Source of the DNA: Dendrolimus kikuchii
Taxonomy: Eukaryota; Arthropoda; Insecta; Lepidoptera; Lasiocampidae
Length of the DNA: 64,000 nucleotides
Direction: 5' to 3'
Assembly (NCBI GenBank): GCA_019925095.2
Contig: CM034392.1
Location: forward strand, 25,238,387 to 25,302,386
Under the pieces are notes generated by a model, which worked only from the letters and a program-made list of their open reading frames with translations, was not told the DNA's origin and searched no databases. The translations under genes were made by a program, and so were the position numbers. Of this stretch, positions 1 through 11,503 are shown one piece after another (position 1 is the stretch's first letter; each line of letters begins with the position of its first letter).

Positions 1-165
1 ACACTTGACATCTTTGTCTTCCGTGATCACGGCCACTGAAAAGTGGCCGAAACGTCGGAAAAACCAAAATCAAATAAAATTACCGCGCTTAAAACCGTTA
101 AAACGTAGTTTTAGAAATTAAGTAGTAAAAAAAGGTATGGAACTCGAGTCCGTAGATATGTTAAT
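1..165 (-). repeat. Family K repeat, cut by the window edge
   Basis: Reverse-complement copy of the sequence at 6957-7175 and 52213-52413. It carries the shared GACGTTTCGGCCACTTTTC block and the TTAAAACGTAG block, then a GGACTCGAGTTCC block also found at 7990-8010. The left end lies outside the window. No coding content recognised. Confidence 0.7.
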
Positions 166-343
166 AATAATATAAAAAAAATCTGGCCATTTTAAATCAT
201 TCTCAGAAAAAATACCGCGTCATTGCCAGTATAAGAGTAGCGCAGATTTTAAGTCTATGAATTTGATGTCGAACAGCCAAAATCGCATAGAAATCGACCC
301 AATAGGTAGTTTTTACGTGAACCCCGAACCAACAGACGATAAA

Positions 344-578
344 TCCTATAATTATTATAAACGCGAAAGTTTGTAAGAATGTATGGATGAATGGATGTAT
401 GTATGTTTGCTACTCTTTCACGCATAAACTACTGAATGGATTTTGATGAAACTTTACAATGATATTGTTTACTCATCAGAATAACACATATGCCATAATT
501 TATAAAGATATAGTGTGAATTATCTAAAATATAACGAATTTCCATTAACACGCGGGTGAGACCGCTGGGTACAGCTAG
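344..578 (+). mobile_element. Non-autonomous Helitron
   Basis: Starts with TC after an A and ends in CTAG before a T, the Helitron pattern. The interior shares the motif around GTAAGAATGTATGG with the minus-strand fragment at 40830-40944. No Rep/helicase coding. Confidence 0.6.
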
Positions 579-680
579 TCTTAAAATAAATTGCATCGTG
601 TTCTCCGTCGTTTATATAGTCTATTCCAGTTGTTTTTTTTAAAGCTTCAATGTACAGACACGGCACATTTTATAATATTA

Positions 681-910
681 CTAACTTCTGCCTTCGACTT
701 CGTCCGCGTGGAATAGTTTAAAAAAACCCGATTTTGATTCTTTATTGGTGCTCCGCTCCTATTGGTCTTAGCGTGATGATATATAGCCTATAGCCTTCTT
801 CGATAAATGGGCTATCTAACACTGAAATAATTTTTCAATTCAGACCAGTAGTTGCTGAGATTAGCGCGCTCAACCAAACAAACTCTTCAGCTTTATATAT
901 TAGTATAAGA
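681..910 (-). mobile_element. Non-autonomous Helitron
   Basis: Same family as 47225-47466 and 55966-56209: the minus strand begins TCTTATACTAATATATAAAG and includes the GGCTATAGGCTATATATCAT stretch. The 3' end has decayed to TTAG. Confidence 0.6.
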
Positions 911-1198
911 TATACATTAGCACCACATACATACAAGTCGGTACCTAGATTCGTAGGTAATATTTTCAAGAAACCAGAAGATCTCTTATAAACGACCTTG
1001 AAATAAAGAAACAATTGACTATCATAAATCGTTCAGTGGTCTTTCTGGCAGATACGCCACGATCCACGATATTATCAAATTTGGTACAGCCACAACGCAC
1101 ATCTGTCACGGATATATGCGTACGGCTTGATATAAAAATTCATATTTACTTCTATATAAATATGTACTGTTCATTTTATATATAGTATGAGCAAAGCA

Positions 1199-1528
1199 TT
1201 CGTAATACCGAAGTAAGAAAGAGAATTGGTCTGAAAGAGAGTGTCGGGGTGAAGGTAAGGAAAGGAATGCTCCGGTGGTTCGGGAATGTGGAAAGAATGC
1301 ATGATGAAAGAATGACTAAACAGATATACAATGCAAAACACACACCTTCCATGATCAAACTGATCGTGTACTAGCAGAAGGTGATGTCAGGAGCCTTAAG
1401 AACAGACGAGCGTGCATGACAAGAGTTATGAATGTCAAAGAAGCAACTGAAGTGTGTAAGAATAAGCCTAAATGGCGCTCTGTTGTTCGTGCCTTCCCCG
1501 CAAGGGAACTGGCGTCAAGTTATGTATG
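1199..1528 (+). mobile_element. Family B LINE, 5'-truncated, with 16-bp TSD
   Basis: Flanked by exact 16-bp direct repeats TAGTATGAGCAAAGCA at 1183-1198 and 1529-1544, so this is a complete target-primed insertion truncated at its 5' end. It encodes the end of a LINE reverse-transcriptase polyprotein (compare 11565-11918), with an internal deletion near 1337 that removes the GCRSRGRPR segment. It ends in a TATG-type tail. Confidence 0.85.
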
Positions 1529-1869
1529 TAGTATGAGCAAAGCAAATACATACCTATCTATGAGTATACACATTACGATGCCTGGTTGGTACTAGTGTTG
1601 CCAGGTTTAATTTGTTTTAAATCGGGATAGAAGGTAAAACAAACAAAGGAACAAGGTTTAAAAAAATTGAGGTTTTATTATTTAAATCCCTATTTAATAT
1701 TCTACATGTGAAAGTAACTCTGTCTGTCTGTCTGTTCCGTTTTCACGGAAAAAGTACGGGACCGATTTGGTTGAGACTTAGTATATATATTCGATGCCGA
1801 TATATACGGAGTTCTCCCCCACTGACGGACTTCCCCACCTTGACTGTATATATAGATTTAGTATATATA

Positions 1870-2177
1870 GTGCAGGAACGGAGAAAGAATACAATTTCCT
1901 GCGGCCGGGCGGCCTGTCGTAAGAGGCTACTTAACAACCTACAGCCAGGTGGTAGGGCATTTGCCCTACTGTATGGCTACCACCCCTGGTCTAAAGTATA
2001 TCGCCATAACAACCTTGAGTTGTGTTCCGGCATTAGTGACCAGGTTCCAATCTCCCTTAAGAGAGCAGCAGCGCATTTGTAGCAACTTTGGTGTTGCAAA
2101 TGTCCATAGGCGATGGTAACCGCTTTCCATCAAGTGGGCCGTCTGCCTTTCTGCTGATCTCCTGCAATAAAAAAAAA
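1870..2177 (+). mobile_element. Family A retroposon, near full length
   Basis: Runs from the GTGCAGGAACGG 5' end to CTCCTGCAAT followed by poly(A). About 310 bp appears to be the full length of the family. Reading frames through it differ between copies and carry stops, so I treat it as non-coding. Confidence 0.8.
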
Positions 2178-2777
2178 GATATAGATACGTATTTATAATA
2201 TTAGTAGTAGATTATATATTGTTGGATCAAAATTAGTTTTAGGCTAAAACAATTTACCATTCGCAATTTTCAGAAGTCCAATCAAGAGTAATTAGATATT
2301 CGTTTGACTCAATTAAAAGTAATTTCAATTGAACTCTCATCATTTTTCATTTGTACTTCCTTAAGCCTCTAATGCCTTGGTATAAAGTTCAATTTTCTTT
2401 AACAAACATAATCATCAATAAAAATATCGTTTTCACCAAAACATGGAGAATTGGCACGCGAAGCTTGAAACACATTCACATTTTTATACGTAATTATCAG
2501 CAAAAATAAACTTTAATGCAAAGGAATAAGAATTACAGTAGTAGAAATATATAAGTTGGTAAATGAATGTCATTTACCTCTCGGGACGACCTTGCAATGC
2601 TAACCGGTCACGCGACAAAATGTTCTATCTCTTTCTAATCTATCGAAAGCTTTCCATATCTGATGTATAGCTGTCTTTATCTTGTACCATTAAGGTGTGC
2701 AGTTGTTTTGTATGGTGGTCGTTGACTTGGGAACAAAGTGGACATTTATTAGTTTCGTATCAGTTCTCTTTGTACTA
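2178..2777. other. Unassigned AT-rich interval
   Basis: No supported gene or repeat unit seen. The short open frames here lack any recognisable domain. Confidence 0.5.
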
Positions 2778-3010
2778 CTAGGGTTACGTTCGATTAGTGA
2801 CTCACAACGACCACGTTCACGACCGCGATTTATCCTGTTCCACTTCCAATCGTAAACCCAAGTGGAACGGCTATTCGACCCGCCTCTTGACATGGGTCGT
2901 TGTGACCATTGTGTGATCGAAAGTAATGACATCATTAGTGACGTTTTTGCTACGACCACAACGACGCGGTTGCCTTGTGGAACGGCTGAGTATTTTGGAC
3001 GTTGTGAGCT
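2778..3010 (+). repeat. Family D repeat, uninterrupted copy
   Basis: Built around repeated GTGGAACGG and TTGTGAGC words. It matches 7868-7972 plus 8363-8545 with the latter's 390-bp insertion removed, so it acts as the empty-site paralogue for that insertion. Confidence 0.7.
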
Positions 3011-3040
3011 ACTAATGGAACGTCCTGTATATTTTTTATT

Positions 3041-3386
3041 TTTTGGAACGAAGTTCCTTATCGCGCGTTGTGAAAGGGGGCTAGATGGAAAAAATTCTTA
3101 CGAAAAGTTGTCACGACACTTTTTGCTATAGTAAGCTATTGTAAGCTGTGCGGCGTCGCATGTTTCTCTGTCTGTCTGTCTGTCTCTCTCTCTCTTATAG
3201 AGAGAGAGAGACAACTTAATTTGTTATATTTGTTAATAATAAGTTTATATAACATTATATTTGTTAATAATAAAAAAAATATTATTATAACTTAAAAAAA
3301 ATAAAATTTTATTACAATTCCTTCACTAATTAATCGAAAGGAACTTCGTTCCATCCGGGTGTCCCTTGACACCTCTCAAGTTTTTT
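3041..3386. mobile_element. MITE-like element E, longer copy
   Basis: GGAACGAAGTTCC near the left end and its inverse GGAACTTCGTTCC near the right end are subterminal inverted repeats. The interior has TCTG and TC microsatellites (about 3170-3210) and an AT-rich core. The copy at 52969-53213 matches both flanks but lacks about 100 bp of this core. Confidence 0.65.
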
Positions 3387-3835
3387 TTAAATTTTATTGC
3401 TTGGTTTCTAGACCTTTAAGCCAAGTCTGTTTTGAATATTTGGCACTTCACAGGTTTTTATAACTTATTGAAAGTATTTTTAATATATTTATATAGTGCG
3501 TAGAAACACTCTTTGTATTTTAATAGAACGGCCTGTATGTCACTTTTAAGCTTGTTTTCGTTAACAAGATTTTTCATCTTTAGAATTGTGAATATTTTTA
3601 AAGTTATGTTCAATACCAGTAAAAAGGTATTTTGGCTATTATAATTTATATAAGTGTTTAAATTTTAAAGCTAAGCAGAAAGTTTATAATATGATAATTT
3701 TAGCCAGAGCAGTGAAAGTTTCATACAGCAGTGTACACAAGAATAAAAACACCCATATATTTAGTATACTAAGTGCGTATAGTTTATTTGTTTATCTATG
3801 CATCACCTACATCGCCAGATTACCTTAGAATATCC
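3387..3835. other. Mostly unassigned; possible SINE S tail at left
   Basis: About 3384-3430 (poly-T then GACCTTTAAGCCAAG) resembles the 3' end of family S in reverse orientation. The remainder is AT-rich with no gene seen. Confidence 0.35.
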
Positions 3836-3964
3836 TAAAAGTTAGGTTGCTTGAAAGAGATCGCTCTAAGCGATAAGGTCAAGGCCGCCCATTGTTCTGC
3901 TTACATAATATGGAAATTAATGTATTGCGTGTGTTATTTTGGTGAGCAATAAAGTTTCATTTAT
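3836..3964 (+). repeat. LINE 3'-end motif (family H)
   Basis: Contains AGAGATCGCTCTAAGCGATA, a short hairpin, followed by AAGGTCAAGGCCGCCCATTG and an AATAAAG-like end. The same block appears at 14030, 36543 and 45062. I recognise it as a common non-LTR 3' end in Lepidoptera; the parent clade is uncertain. Confidence 0.55.
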
Positions 3965-4552
3965 CTATGTATGTTTCCTTTTCATGATTTGTAACATAAA
4001 CCGATTTTGTTAAAATTTGGAATATAAGTAGAGAAGTCGCTAAATAATATATTATTAGATATTTTTTCTGTGGAATATGCTTTTGACGATTACGCACGCT
4101 ATATTAATCTGTTGACTTTGTGATCCGGTACCCAAGGATGGCTGACCTAACTAAAGATTTCAACTCTCTTATCACAAATTAATGTAGTGTAACAACGAAC
4201 GCTTAAGCGGCATGCTCAAGTTCAGGGTTTGCGTTTAATAAAAATTATATAACACCAGTGAAAAATATGTCCGCATTACGCGCATGTACGTAACCGCGCA
4301 CCGGCACCGTCGCCGACTGCGCGGGCGCAGGGTCGTGAGAACCACGAAACAATCACCTGAGAGACGGATTTGTACTCGTTTAATGCTATTACTATTATTC
4401 ATGATCTTGTTATTGTAACAATCTTGTAATAAACTATAATAGTAAATGCGTAACATTTTAACACCTTTGTAAAGAGCTTTTAACTAAGTATTAAGAATAT
4501 GTGATATCAGAAAATTCAAACTAAGAACGAATACTTATAAAGAAGACTTTTT
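3965..4552. other. Unassigned interval
   Basis: Holds a GC-rich patch near 4290-4335 within AT-rich sequence. No supported gene. Confidence 0.45.
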
Positions 4553-5175
4553 ATCCGTGCAGGAACGGAGAAAGAATACATCTCGATGGCTACCACCCCT
4601 GGTGTAGAGCATGCTGCCATAACAACCTTGAGTTGTATTCGGGCATTAGTAGCCAGGTTCCCCGCTTCGGGGGGCCTTTAGCTATCAAGGGAGCAAAGGA
4701 TTCATCACCCCCGCTGACGAAGTGGATGTATTGTGATTCCCGGGGCACATTCAGACACTTTTTGCGCTGGATCGGACTGGGCGTAACTACGTTCTGAGTT
4801 TTAGCCTTTCCTACATAAAAAGCGCGGGGCACATGGGAGGAGGGTGGTTTTAGTGGGTAGTGGTGGTTGCCCGTGCAACTTCTCTGAGTCTACACACAAG
4901 CTGGTTGATTACTGTTTGGATTGCCCCTTATTAAAGGGTAAAGCCTCCATGATCAACTATGGTCTAATCCCTTGCAAAGGACTCAGTATTGTGCGTAAAT
5001 AGCATTTCCCTCGCCTCAAAAAAAAAAATAGTAGCCAGGTTCCAGTAATTTTTTTAGAGAGCGGCAGCATATTGGTACCACCTTTGGTGTTACACTAGTC
5101 CATAGACGACCGTAACCATTTTACATCAAACGGATCGTCAGTATCCCTGTTGTATGTACTCTAGTAATAAAAAAA
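4553..5175 (+). mobile_element. Family A retroposon split by a nested insertion
   Basis: The 5' part (4553-4661) and the diverged 3' part (5029-5175) belong to one family A copy. It lacks the segment just after the first 30 bp. A younger element separates the halves. Confidence 0.75.
4662..5028 (+). mobile_element. Poly(A) retroposon nested in family A, 15-bp TSD
   Basis: Flanked by exact direct repeats TAGTAGCCAGGTTCC at 4647-4661 and 5029-5043, and ends in poly(A). The 367-bp body has no recognised domain and is probably a LINE 3' untranslated region or a SINE. It occurs once in the window. Confidence 0.8.
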
Positions 5176-6372
5176 TTGAGATATCATAAATTAATTATAA
5201 AAGGAAAAGCATGTAATTTGAGGTAAAAGTTACTTATTTCAGATACGCAGCTTTCTGTACAATACTTCATAACAAAATTCCCACTCAAACGTGAGTGGTT
5301 TTAAGAAGTTTCTTTGTGTATCCCTTAACTAAACTCTCAAAAAAAAAAAGAAACATAAACCAAGCCGAGCAATAAACAAAAAGCATTTTCTTTTGTTTTT
5401 TTCTTCAACTTGTGTTTTTAGCAACTTGTGTTGCGCACATGTGCCAATGAGTGTGGGACCGGTTGGGTAGGGTTGCCAGGTCCGGTATTTCAAAAAGCCG
5501 TATAGAAGACGATATTGTTAAAAATGAGTGAAACTCAGAGTGCACAAATGAAGTTACTTATGTCGATAACTAGCAAAAAGCGGTGCTTTAGGAAGGCTCA
5601 CGAATTTTCCTACGTAGTAATAATTTTTAACATAGTTAAAAATGACTTTTAATGAATCACACTTATAATTGATTATTTATTTGTGCTGAATCAAAAAATT
5701 CAGCGTATTTTTTAAGTAAACAACATTCTTTTTACATGTTTACATCGAAATTAGTTCTGTAGTTTTCGAACAGATGGCATTAGTAGTAACAGTCCAGTTG
5801 ACATTACACATGTCTTATTGGTTTTATAGTTTTCGAAACATGGCGTTAGGAATACAGAAAATTTCTAATGAATAAAAATTGTTATATCTTCTATTTTTTA
5901 AAATGTGTATAAAATAATTTTTTTATGATCAATAACACGTCTAGAAATAATTTCAAATTACTATGTTAAAGCCTAAATCTGAAAATGTGTTAGTTTCTCA
6001 GTAAACAACAGTGTACCACAAAAATGCATACATTGTGGGATAGTGTTAGGGCTCACTCCGCTCGTCCTGAAAATATGTAAGCCTCTGTCTTTTCTCTCTA
6101 TTTTTAATTAATATTTATAAAATAAGATCCTTATTAACGTATATAGGTACTATTTTAAATGACTTTTTTATGTCAGTGCTGAGAAAAAATCTCAGCGGGT
6201 AGTTTTCTACAAATCTTTATGGTACGCAAACTAAGCTTTTCAGACTCGAAACTACCTTCTAATTTTTGAGAAAATTTTTGTTCAAAAATTTTAACTCCTG
6301 AAGGCGAAGTTATAATTTTCGAATAAAAAATTTAGATAGTTTACTCGTGTATTTTTTTTTACTAAACTTTTA
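5176..6372. other. Unassigned 1.2-kb interval
   Basis: AT-rich, with two diverged GTTTTCGAA...ATGGC words near 5762 and 5829. No gene, tRNA or clear repeat boundary seen. Confidence 0.45.
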
Positions 6373-6600
6373 TTAGTGATAATCCATAATCCCACTGCTG
6401 AAACCGTGCCATTAATAGGGGAGCGGACAGTATACCTGCCACGCTTGTCCAAGGCAAAATGCCGGATTTGACACATTAGTTATCGCTATGTGCAGTCCTC
6501 ACGATGTAATTAATACCAATAATGCATGCTTTCCGGCCAGGATTTGAACGCGCGATCTTTGAGTTATGGTGCGTTTGCGCTAACCACTAAGTTACATCAG
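6373..6600 (-). mobile_element. tRNA-derived SINE
   Basis: On the minus strand the head (about 6600-6540) has an A-box-like CTTAGTGGTTAGCGC and a B-box GCGTTCAAATCC at tRNA-like spacing. The body contains the GGTATACTGTCC word shared with 31566-31800. The decayed tRNA domain argues against a functional tRNA gene. Confidence 0.65.
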
Positions 6601-6956
6601 TTTTATTAGTACATAGTATTAATTTCTTTATTATTTATAAACAGTTTTATGAAGTCCTAGTATCTTATAAAATAGGCGTCCGGTCAGAGCCTAATTAGAC
6701 GGCGTCAATATAAAAGTGAAAATCGTAACGTCCTTTATATTGGGAGAAAACTGGCAACACAAATTATAGGACTGTGTCAATACTATTGTCTACAAAGACA
6801 TTTACGATTCTCTACGCAGATTATTGTTTTATGACATCCGAAAAGTTTTGAGGGCATGTGGTGGGACGAATTTAGGACGTGGTAACCATATGTGGGAGTG
6901 GGGTTTGTGTACCAGATTTTAAATTGTTCTAGCCTTAATTTTGATTGAAAGTTTGA
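6601..6956. other. Unassigned interval
   Basis: No supported feature seen. Confidence 0.4.
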
Positions 6957-7175
6957 GTACGTTTTAACGGTTTTAAGCGCGGTAATTTATTTGTTTTTTG
7001 TTATTCCGACGTTTCGGCCACTTTTCAGTGGCCGTAATCATGGAAGACGAAGATGTCAAGTGCCAATGAGTATTGTTAAAGTTTTATTTCGCCTACCGCC
7101 AACTTGTTCATTTTAATTATTAATTTTAATTTTTGTGTATGGTTATTATTTACTCTATGGGAGCCTAATCTAATT
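6957..7175 (+). repeat. Family K repeat
   Basis: Carries TTTTAACGGTTTTAAGCGCG, the CGACGTTTCGGCCACTTTTC block and the TTTACTCTATGGGAGCCTAA block, in the same order as 52213-52413. It is the most complete copy of this segment in the window. Confidence 0.7.
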
Positions 7176-7262
7176 TACCACCGCTTCGCAACATGTTATG
7201 GCTTGAAGAGAAGAAGCGGCGCAAGAAACTCTTCAGCAAACATGCCTAGCTCTAATAATTTT
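7176..7262 (-). repeat. Fragment of family I LINE 3' region
   Basis: CACCGCTTCGCAAC and GAAGAAGCGG...AAGAAACTC match 12270-12335 and 51955-52015. It lacks the hexanucleotide tail. Confidence 0.5.
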
Positions 7263-7270
7263 ATATAATA

Positions 7271-7582
7271 TTAAAATGGGTGGAAGCAAAAATAAAAGAA
7301 ATTATCAGTCAAGTTGGTTTGTGTTCTGGTGGACGCAGAACAACTCACAGTGTCTTGAGGTCTGGCAGTTGTTTTTTGCTTGGTTTGGGTCTTAACAGTT
7401 TTGATGATCGTATCCCAAACAGGTGGTACTTGCCAACCATCTTCTCTATTGAAATTTGGGTGTTTTTTGATTTCAATAGCCTCACGCATCATTCTAGGTA
7501 TGAAACGATTCTCTTTCGCGAGAATTTGTGGGTTATCGAATCTGATGTAGTGGTTGGATTTAGCCAGCGTATCTGTGATTAG
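7271..7582 (-). pseudogene. Penelope-like element, C-terminal GIY-YIG region relic
   Basis: The minus-strand frame stays open from the stop at 7271 to about 7582, past the first ATG at 7492. It reads HYIRFDNPQILAKENRFIP, then REAIEIKKHPNFNREDGW. This order is characteristic of the end of Penelope-like retroelement proteins, where the GIY-YIG endonuclease lies after the reverse transcriptase. Only about 100 codons remain; the GIY and YIG motifs and the whole polymerase are missing, so it is a dead 5'-truncated copy. Identification is by recognition, not search. Confidence 0.65.
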
Positions 7583-7867
7583 TGAACATACGTATAACGT
7601 TGTGTATAACAGATACAGACGGACAAACGCGAAAGCGACTTTGTTTTATACTATATCAAGAAGAGCAGATACCAACTCTATACCCCTACAACAAATAAAT
7701 ACCGATACGTACTTATAAAAGGGATCTCACGGGTATTCAAATTAGATGCATAGAAATTTACAATGGAAACTTGATCTTTTATTAGGCTATAGAATAATGC
7801 ATCCAAAATGTATACCCATCCCTTGTCATATTAAAACAGACGTAATTATTTCATTGTTAGGTAAACT

Positions 7868-8545
7868 TGGGCTACGTTCCATTAGAGACTCACAACGACC
7901 AGTTCACTATCGCAATTTTGTCCGTTCCATTTGCTTGCCGGCGTTACAATCGTAAACCCAAGTGGAACGGTTTTTTTTTTCTTAACATCTCTACGGACTC
8001 GAGTTCCGCACCTTTTTTTACTACTTAATTTCTATGAAAGATTTTTGAGTCCATACACGCTTATTGTTTATTTTTGTTAGTGTGTGACATTAATTTAGTG
8101 ATTTATATGTTATGGTGTACCTTAAGATTAACTTATTATATTAATTTATCCTATTTTTAATACTAAACTTATACTAATGTAGAGTGTATCTGTTACATGC
8201 TGGTGTTGTGAGGAAGTGCATGTGCAGTGTTGGCCTTATAACTATACTTATATATAGTCCTATCTAGTGCGATGTGTGTTGGTTTTTTCTTTTCTGTGCC
8301 TGGGTTATTAATTTTTAGGCTCTTTGTGTGTCTTGGTTTGTTTTGTAGTGGAAAGTAGTTTTAGTGGAACGGTTATTCGACCCACCTCTTGACGTTGGTC
8401 GTTGTGAGCGAAATGATGACGTCATTAGTGACGTTTTCGCCACGACCACAACGACAGTGGTCGCCTTGTGGAACGGCTAACGGAGCGTTAGCGTATAGCC
8501 TTTTGGGCGTTGTGAGCTACTACTGGAACGCAACGCGCTGTTTGA
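7868..8545 (+). repeat. Family D repeat split by an insertion
   Basis: 7868-7972 and 8363-8545 match the two parts of 2778-3010. The break is occupied by a separate element. Confidence 0.7.
7973..8362 (-). mobile_element. Retroposon of family K type with 12-bp TSD
   Basis: Direct repeats AGTGGAACGGTT at 7961-7972 and 8363-8374 flank a 390-bp segment with a T run at its left end, so it is poly(A)-tailed on the minus strand. Its body matches 61235-61470, including the GTTACATGCTGGTGTTGTGA word. Confidence 0.75.
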
Positions 8546-8669
8546 TATGTTATTTTTAACGATGTGTCAATTGCTTTGTGTTAAACTTCAATACGTAAAG
8601 CAGTCGGTTTGAATTTTTTTAATATCCAACTCGAAATTAGACGTGTTTGTTTCAGTCTTTTAATTTGTA

Positions 8670-8997
8670 CTAGTGGTCATCCGTGGTCGAAAATCGACCA
8701 TAATAATTAATATCAAAGACTATACTTCTATAATCACAGATTTCGCCAAGACTACACTGTTAATGCGACTTGAACAATAAACAAAAGAGTATATATGCCG
8801 TGTGTGTGTCAAATACATGGTAGTGTGTGTAATGTTTTTTATTGATTTAATGTATTTTTTATGTATAATTAAAAAAAATATTAGCATCCGTCGCTTCTTC
8901 TCTATATAAGCCTTAAGTGTGCGAAATTTCATACTCCTCCGTCCGCGCAATTTTCGTAAAAAGGGGTACAAAGTTTTTGCTTCACGTATTAATATAA
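8670..8997 (-). mobile_element. Non-autonomous Helitron
   Basis: CTAG at the left (minus-strand 3') end is preceded by A, and the minus 5' end reads ...TTAATACGTGAAGCAAAAAC. Same family as 50387-50752. The exact 5' end is blurred by AT repeats. Confidence 0.65.
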
Positions 8998-9099
8998 TCT
9001 ATATATTAATAAACATAATAAAAATGTTCTAAATCTGTAAATAATGTGTCATAAGTGACTTCCTTAACAATTTTTTCGTTCTCTATTTTTCGTGTTTTT

Positions 9100-9255
9100 A
9101 TTTTATTATAATAAAAATAAAATAAAATACCCCGCTTAAACCGTTAAAATGTAGTTTTATTATGTGTACTAGTAGTGAAAACTTAGAAAATACTAATGCT
9201 GATATTAGACAGATCGACGAAATTGTAAATACGTTATTTAATAATATTGAATGAT
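9100..9255 (+). repeat. Family K edge fragment
   Basis: CCGCTTAAACCGTTAAAATG followed by TAGTTTTATTATGT and an open stretch of about 30 codons from 9162. A similar junction is at 61100-61150. The short frame is not shared there, so coding is unlikely. Confidence 0.35.
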
Positions 9256-9403
9256 TCAAGTTTATGTTTATATGGATCACTTTGGTTGAATCTAAATTGA
9301 AAGACAAATGAACCGTCTAAAAGCAATGTTACTAACCCGCAGGGGGGCTTTGTGGCGAAGCCTTAGGCGAGTAGCGACACCTCGTACCTGACTCCGGTGG
9401 CCA

Positions 9404-9960
9404 AGGCAAGGCTCCCGCCTACGTGCTTGCCTTAGCAACCCGGCACGGAGTGGAGATCGCTAAAGCTAAGACTCAAGCTCTAGGGGTGGAAGTGATAAAT
9501 GGCTTAACGTCGGAAGTAACTTCGGTGAACCTGCAGCCCACCTCTCGACACCTCTTAACCACTCACACCCATGTCGCCCCTGCCATCTATGGCATTTTTT
9601 GGGGCCCATGCAGCGAGTGGCGAGTCACCGTCTGTCCATTTTTCCATGTTCCCCGAACATTGCGACGGGCAGACGCCATAGTCCCTATAATCCCAGACCC
9701 CTAGTACCACTAGCAGTTCACCCCAATAGCCCGGTACTTTTTGTCCTAATTTCTCACAATAGTCCTACACTGGCCGGGGCTTGTCCTTGGGTCCATTACT
9801 ATATGGTGTAGACAGGGATAATCGCCGATCAGTGTCACGCCACATTTACATTAAATTTGTCAAGGGGCCTCTACGTGTTGGCCTTCCCATGGCCCCACGC
9901 AAGCCCTCCAAATGTCCGGGCCATTTTTATGGCCCGTGGTCTAGAAAGACATACATGATC
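9404..9960 (+). repeat. Family M repeat, copy 1
   Basis: Matches 30801-31300 over about 500 bp (GGCACGGAGTGGAGATCGCT through GGGCCATTTTTATGGCCCGT). It extends further left, to about 9340, with GC-rich sequence. Apparent frames are broken differently in the two copies. The parent element is not recognised; a LINE untranslated region is possible. Confidence 0.65.
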
Positions 9961-10895
9961 AAAATACACCTCTTTGTGATTGTGTTCTATTTCTGACATC
10001 AAATTCTAGTTCTCAGAGATCATTCATATGCATTCAGTAAAAGACAGATGATATCTAATCTGTCAAATATGGAACACGTTATATGCATTCTGGTTTCTTT
10101 TGTGTTTGAGAGCATTTAAATTAGAGATTAATCTTTATTATGTTGAGATAGAGCAGGATCACTGACCTTGCGATGAAAAGACCCAATTTGGATATATTCA
10201 AAGTGTTAAGGCTGTGTTGCTCCATCAAAGCTACGCTATAGTTAAGATATTAAAAAAGATAATAATAATAATAAGTCATCTACAGAGGCTCTCGCTAGGA
10301 AGCTGGGTGAAGGGCCAGATACAGAGGGCAGCACTATTGGACGACGGCATGAATTGTGAGGAGGTTTCTGTCTCTGGAGCCCTAACCACCGGTAGTTTGG
10401 ACCCCAGGCCCCGCTGCCGACATACAAGATTTAATAAAAAAAATACCAAATACTGTATTTAAGATGTTTTATTATAAAAGAATATTGTTAACGTTTTTTT
10501 TAAAAAAAAATGTTTTATTTTGATTTAAAAAAATGAAAAAAATTTGTAAATACATAAATAAATCATACATAATATTAAATGAAGTTAAATTACGTACTGC
10601 ATGTAATATTAAAGTTAGTATTTACTATGGATAGGAATGTTAAAATAACTACCTGTGTTCTGTATATATATTTATGTAATTCACCGAGTTATATTATTGA
10701 TAATATGTATTAAAATTGATAATACTTGTTGTCAAGACAATTAAGTCGACAATTAAGTCTTTCTAATACGACCGCGACTATTTTAATGGTTCATTTTCAT
10801 TATTTTTAGTTTGAAATAGACTATAGACAGTATAGTAATTTAGAAATTTCATACATCGATTCAGAGTACAAAAAAATTATTTCATGATAACTAAA
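9961..10895. other. Unassigned; possible retroposon tail near 10150-10460
   Basis: 10300-10420 is GC-richer than its surroundings and is followed by AATAAAAAAAAT, suggesting a decayed poly(A) retroposon. No family member elsewhere in the window and no TSD found. The rest is AT-rich. Confidence 0.3.
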
Positions 10896-11463
10896 TCTAT
10901 AATATTATAAAATTCTAAACATACATTGTCTGTACATTGAAGCTATTTAAAAAAAAACAACTGTAATAGACTATATTAACGACAGAGAATATGATGCATT
11001 TTTTCGATTTCTTGTCTATTTGTCGGTTTGTCTGTTTGTTCGGGATTATAGTAAAAACTACTGAGCCGATTTCAATGCAGTTTTCACTGATCGACTGCCT
11101 ATTTTGAGACTTGAAATCTACGCTACTTTTTATCCCAGGAATCCTACGGAAAATTTTCTGGTAATTATTTAAAATGGCCCGATTGAAAAAGAGAATGAAA
11201 TTCCATTGTGACTTTTTCACTGATCGATAGGATATTTTATATAATAAAATGTGTGATATTTTTTATCTTGGGAATTCCGCGGGAATTTTCCCGGGAGCAG
11301 TATATAGTTGTTCGGGTGCATAGAAATTAGTTTATTCCGATCTGACACAGGTTTCACAAAAATGATAGCTTAAATTATTTTTAAAACGCTGCGGTATTTT
11401 GTGTCCCGGGAATCCCGCGGGAATTTCAAGTCAAGCGTGGAAAAAGTTGCGGGCAAATCCTAG
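10896..11463 (+). mobile_element. Non-autonomous Helitron
   Basis: A|TCTATAATATTATAAAATTC start and CCTAG|T end. It shares GTCAAGCGTGG and GCGGGCA near the 3' end with 24419-24805 and 42424-42921. It is the longest family member here. Confidence 0.7.
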
Positions 11464-11503
11464 TATTATTATAAATATTTATTATATGGTTTTAATTAAG
11501 TTA

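Noticed and set aside
6540..6600. Possible tRNA gene on the minus strand
   Set aside because: A- and B-box-like words are present but the cloverleaf is not maintained and the segment belongs to a SINE also seen at 31566.
9162..9255. Thirty-codon frame MCTSSENLENTNADIRQID... as a small gene
   Set aside because: The related junction at 61134 reads only a few codons before a stop, so the frame is not conserved.
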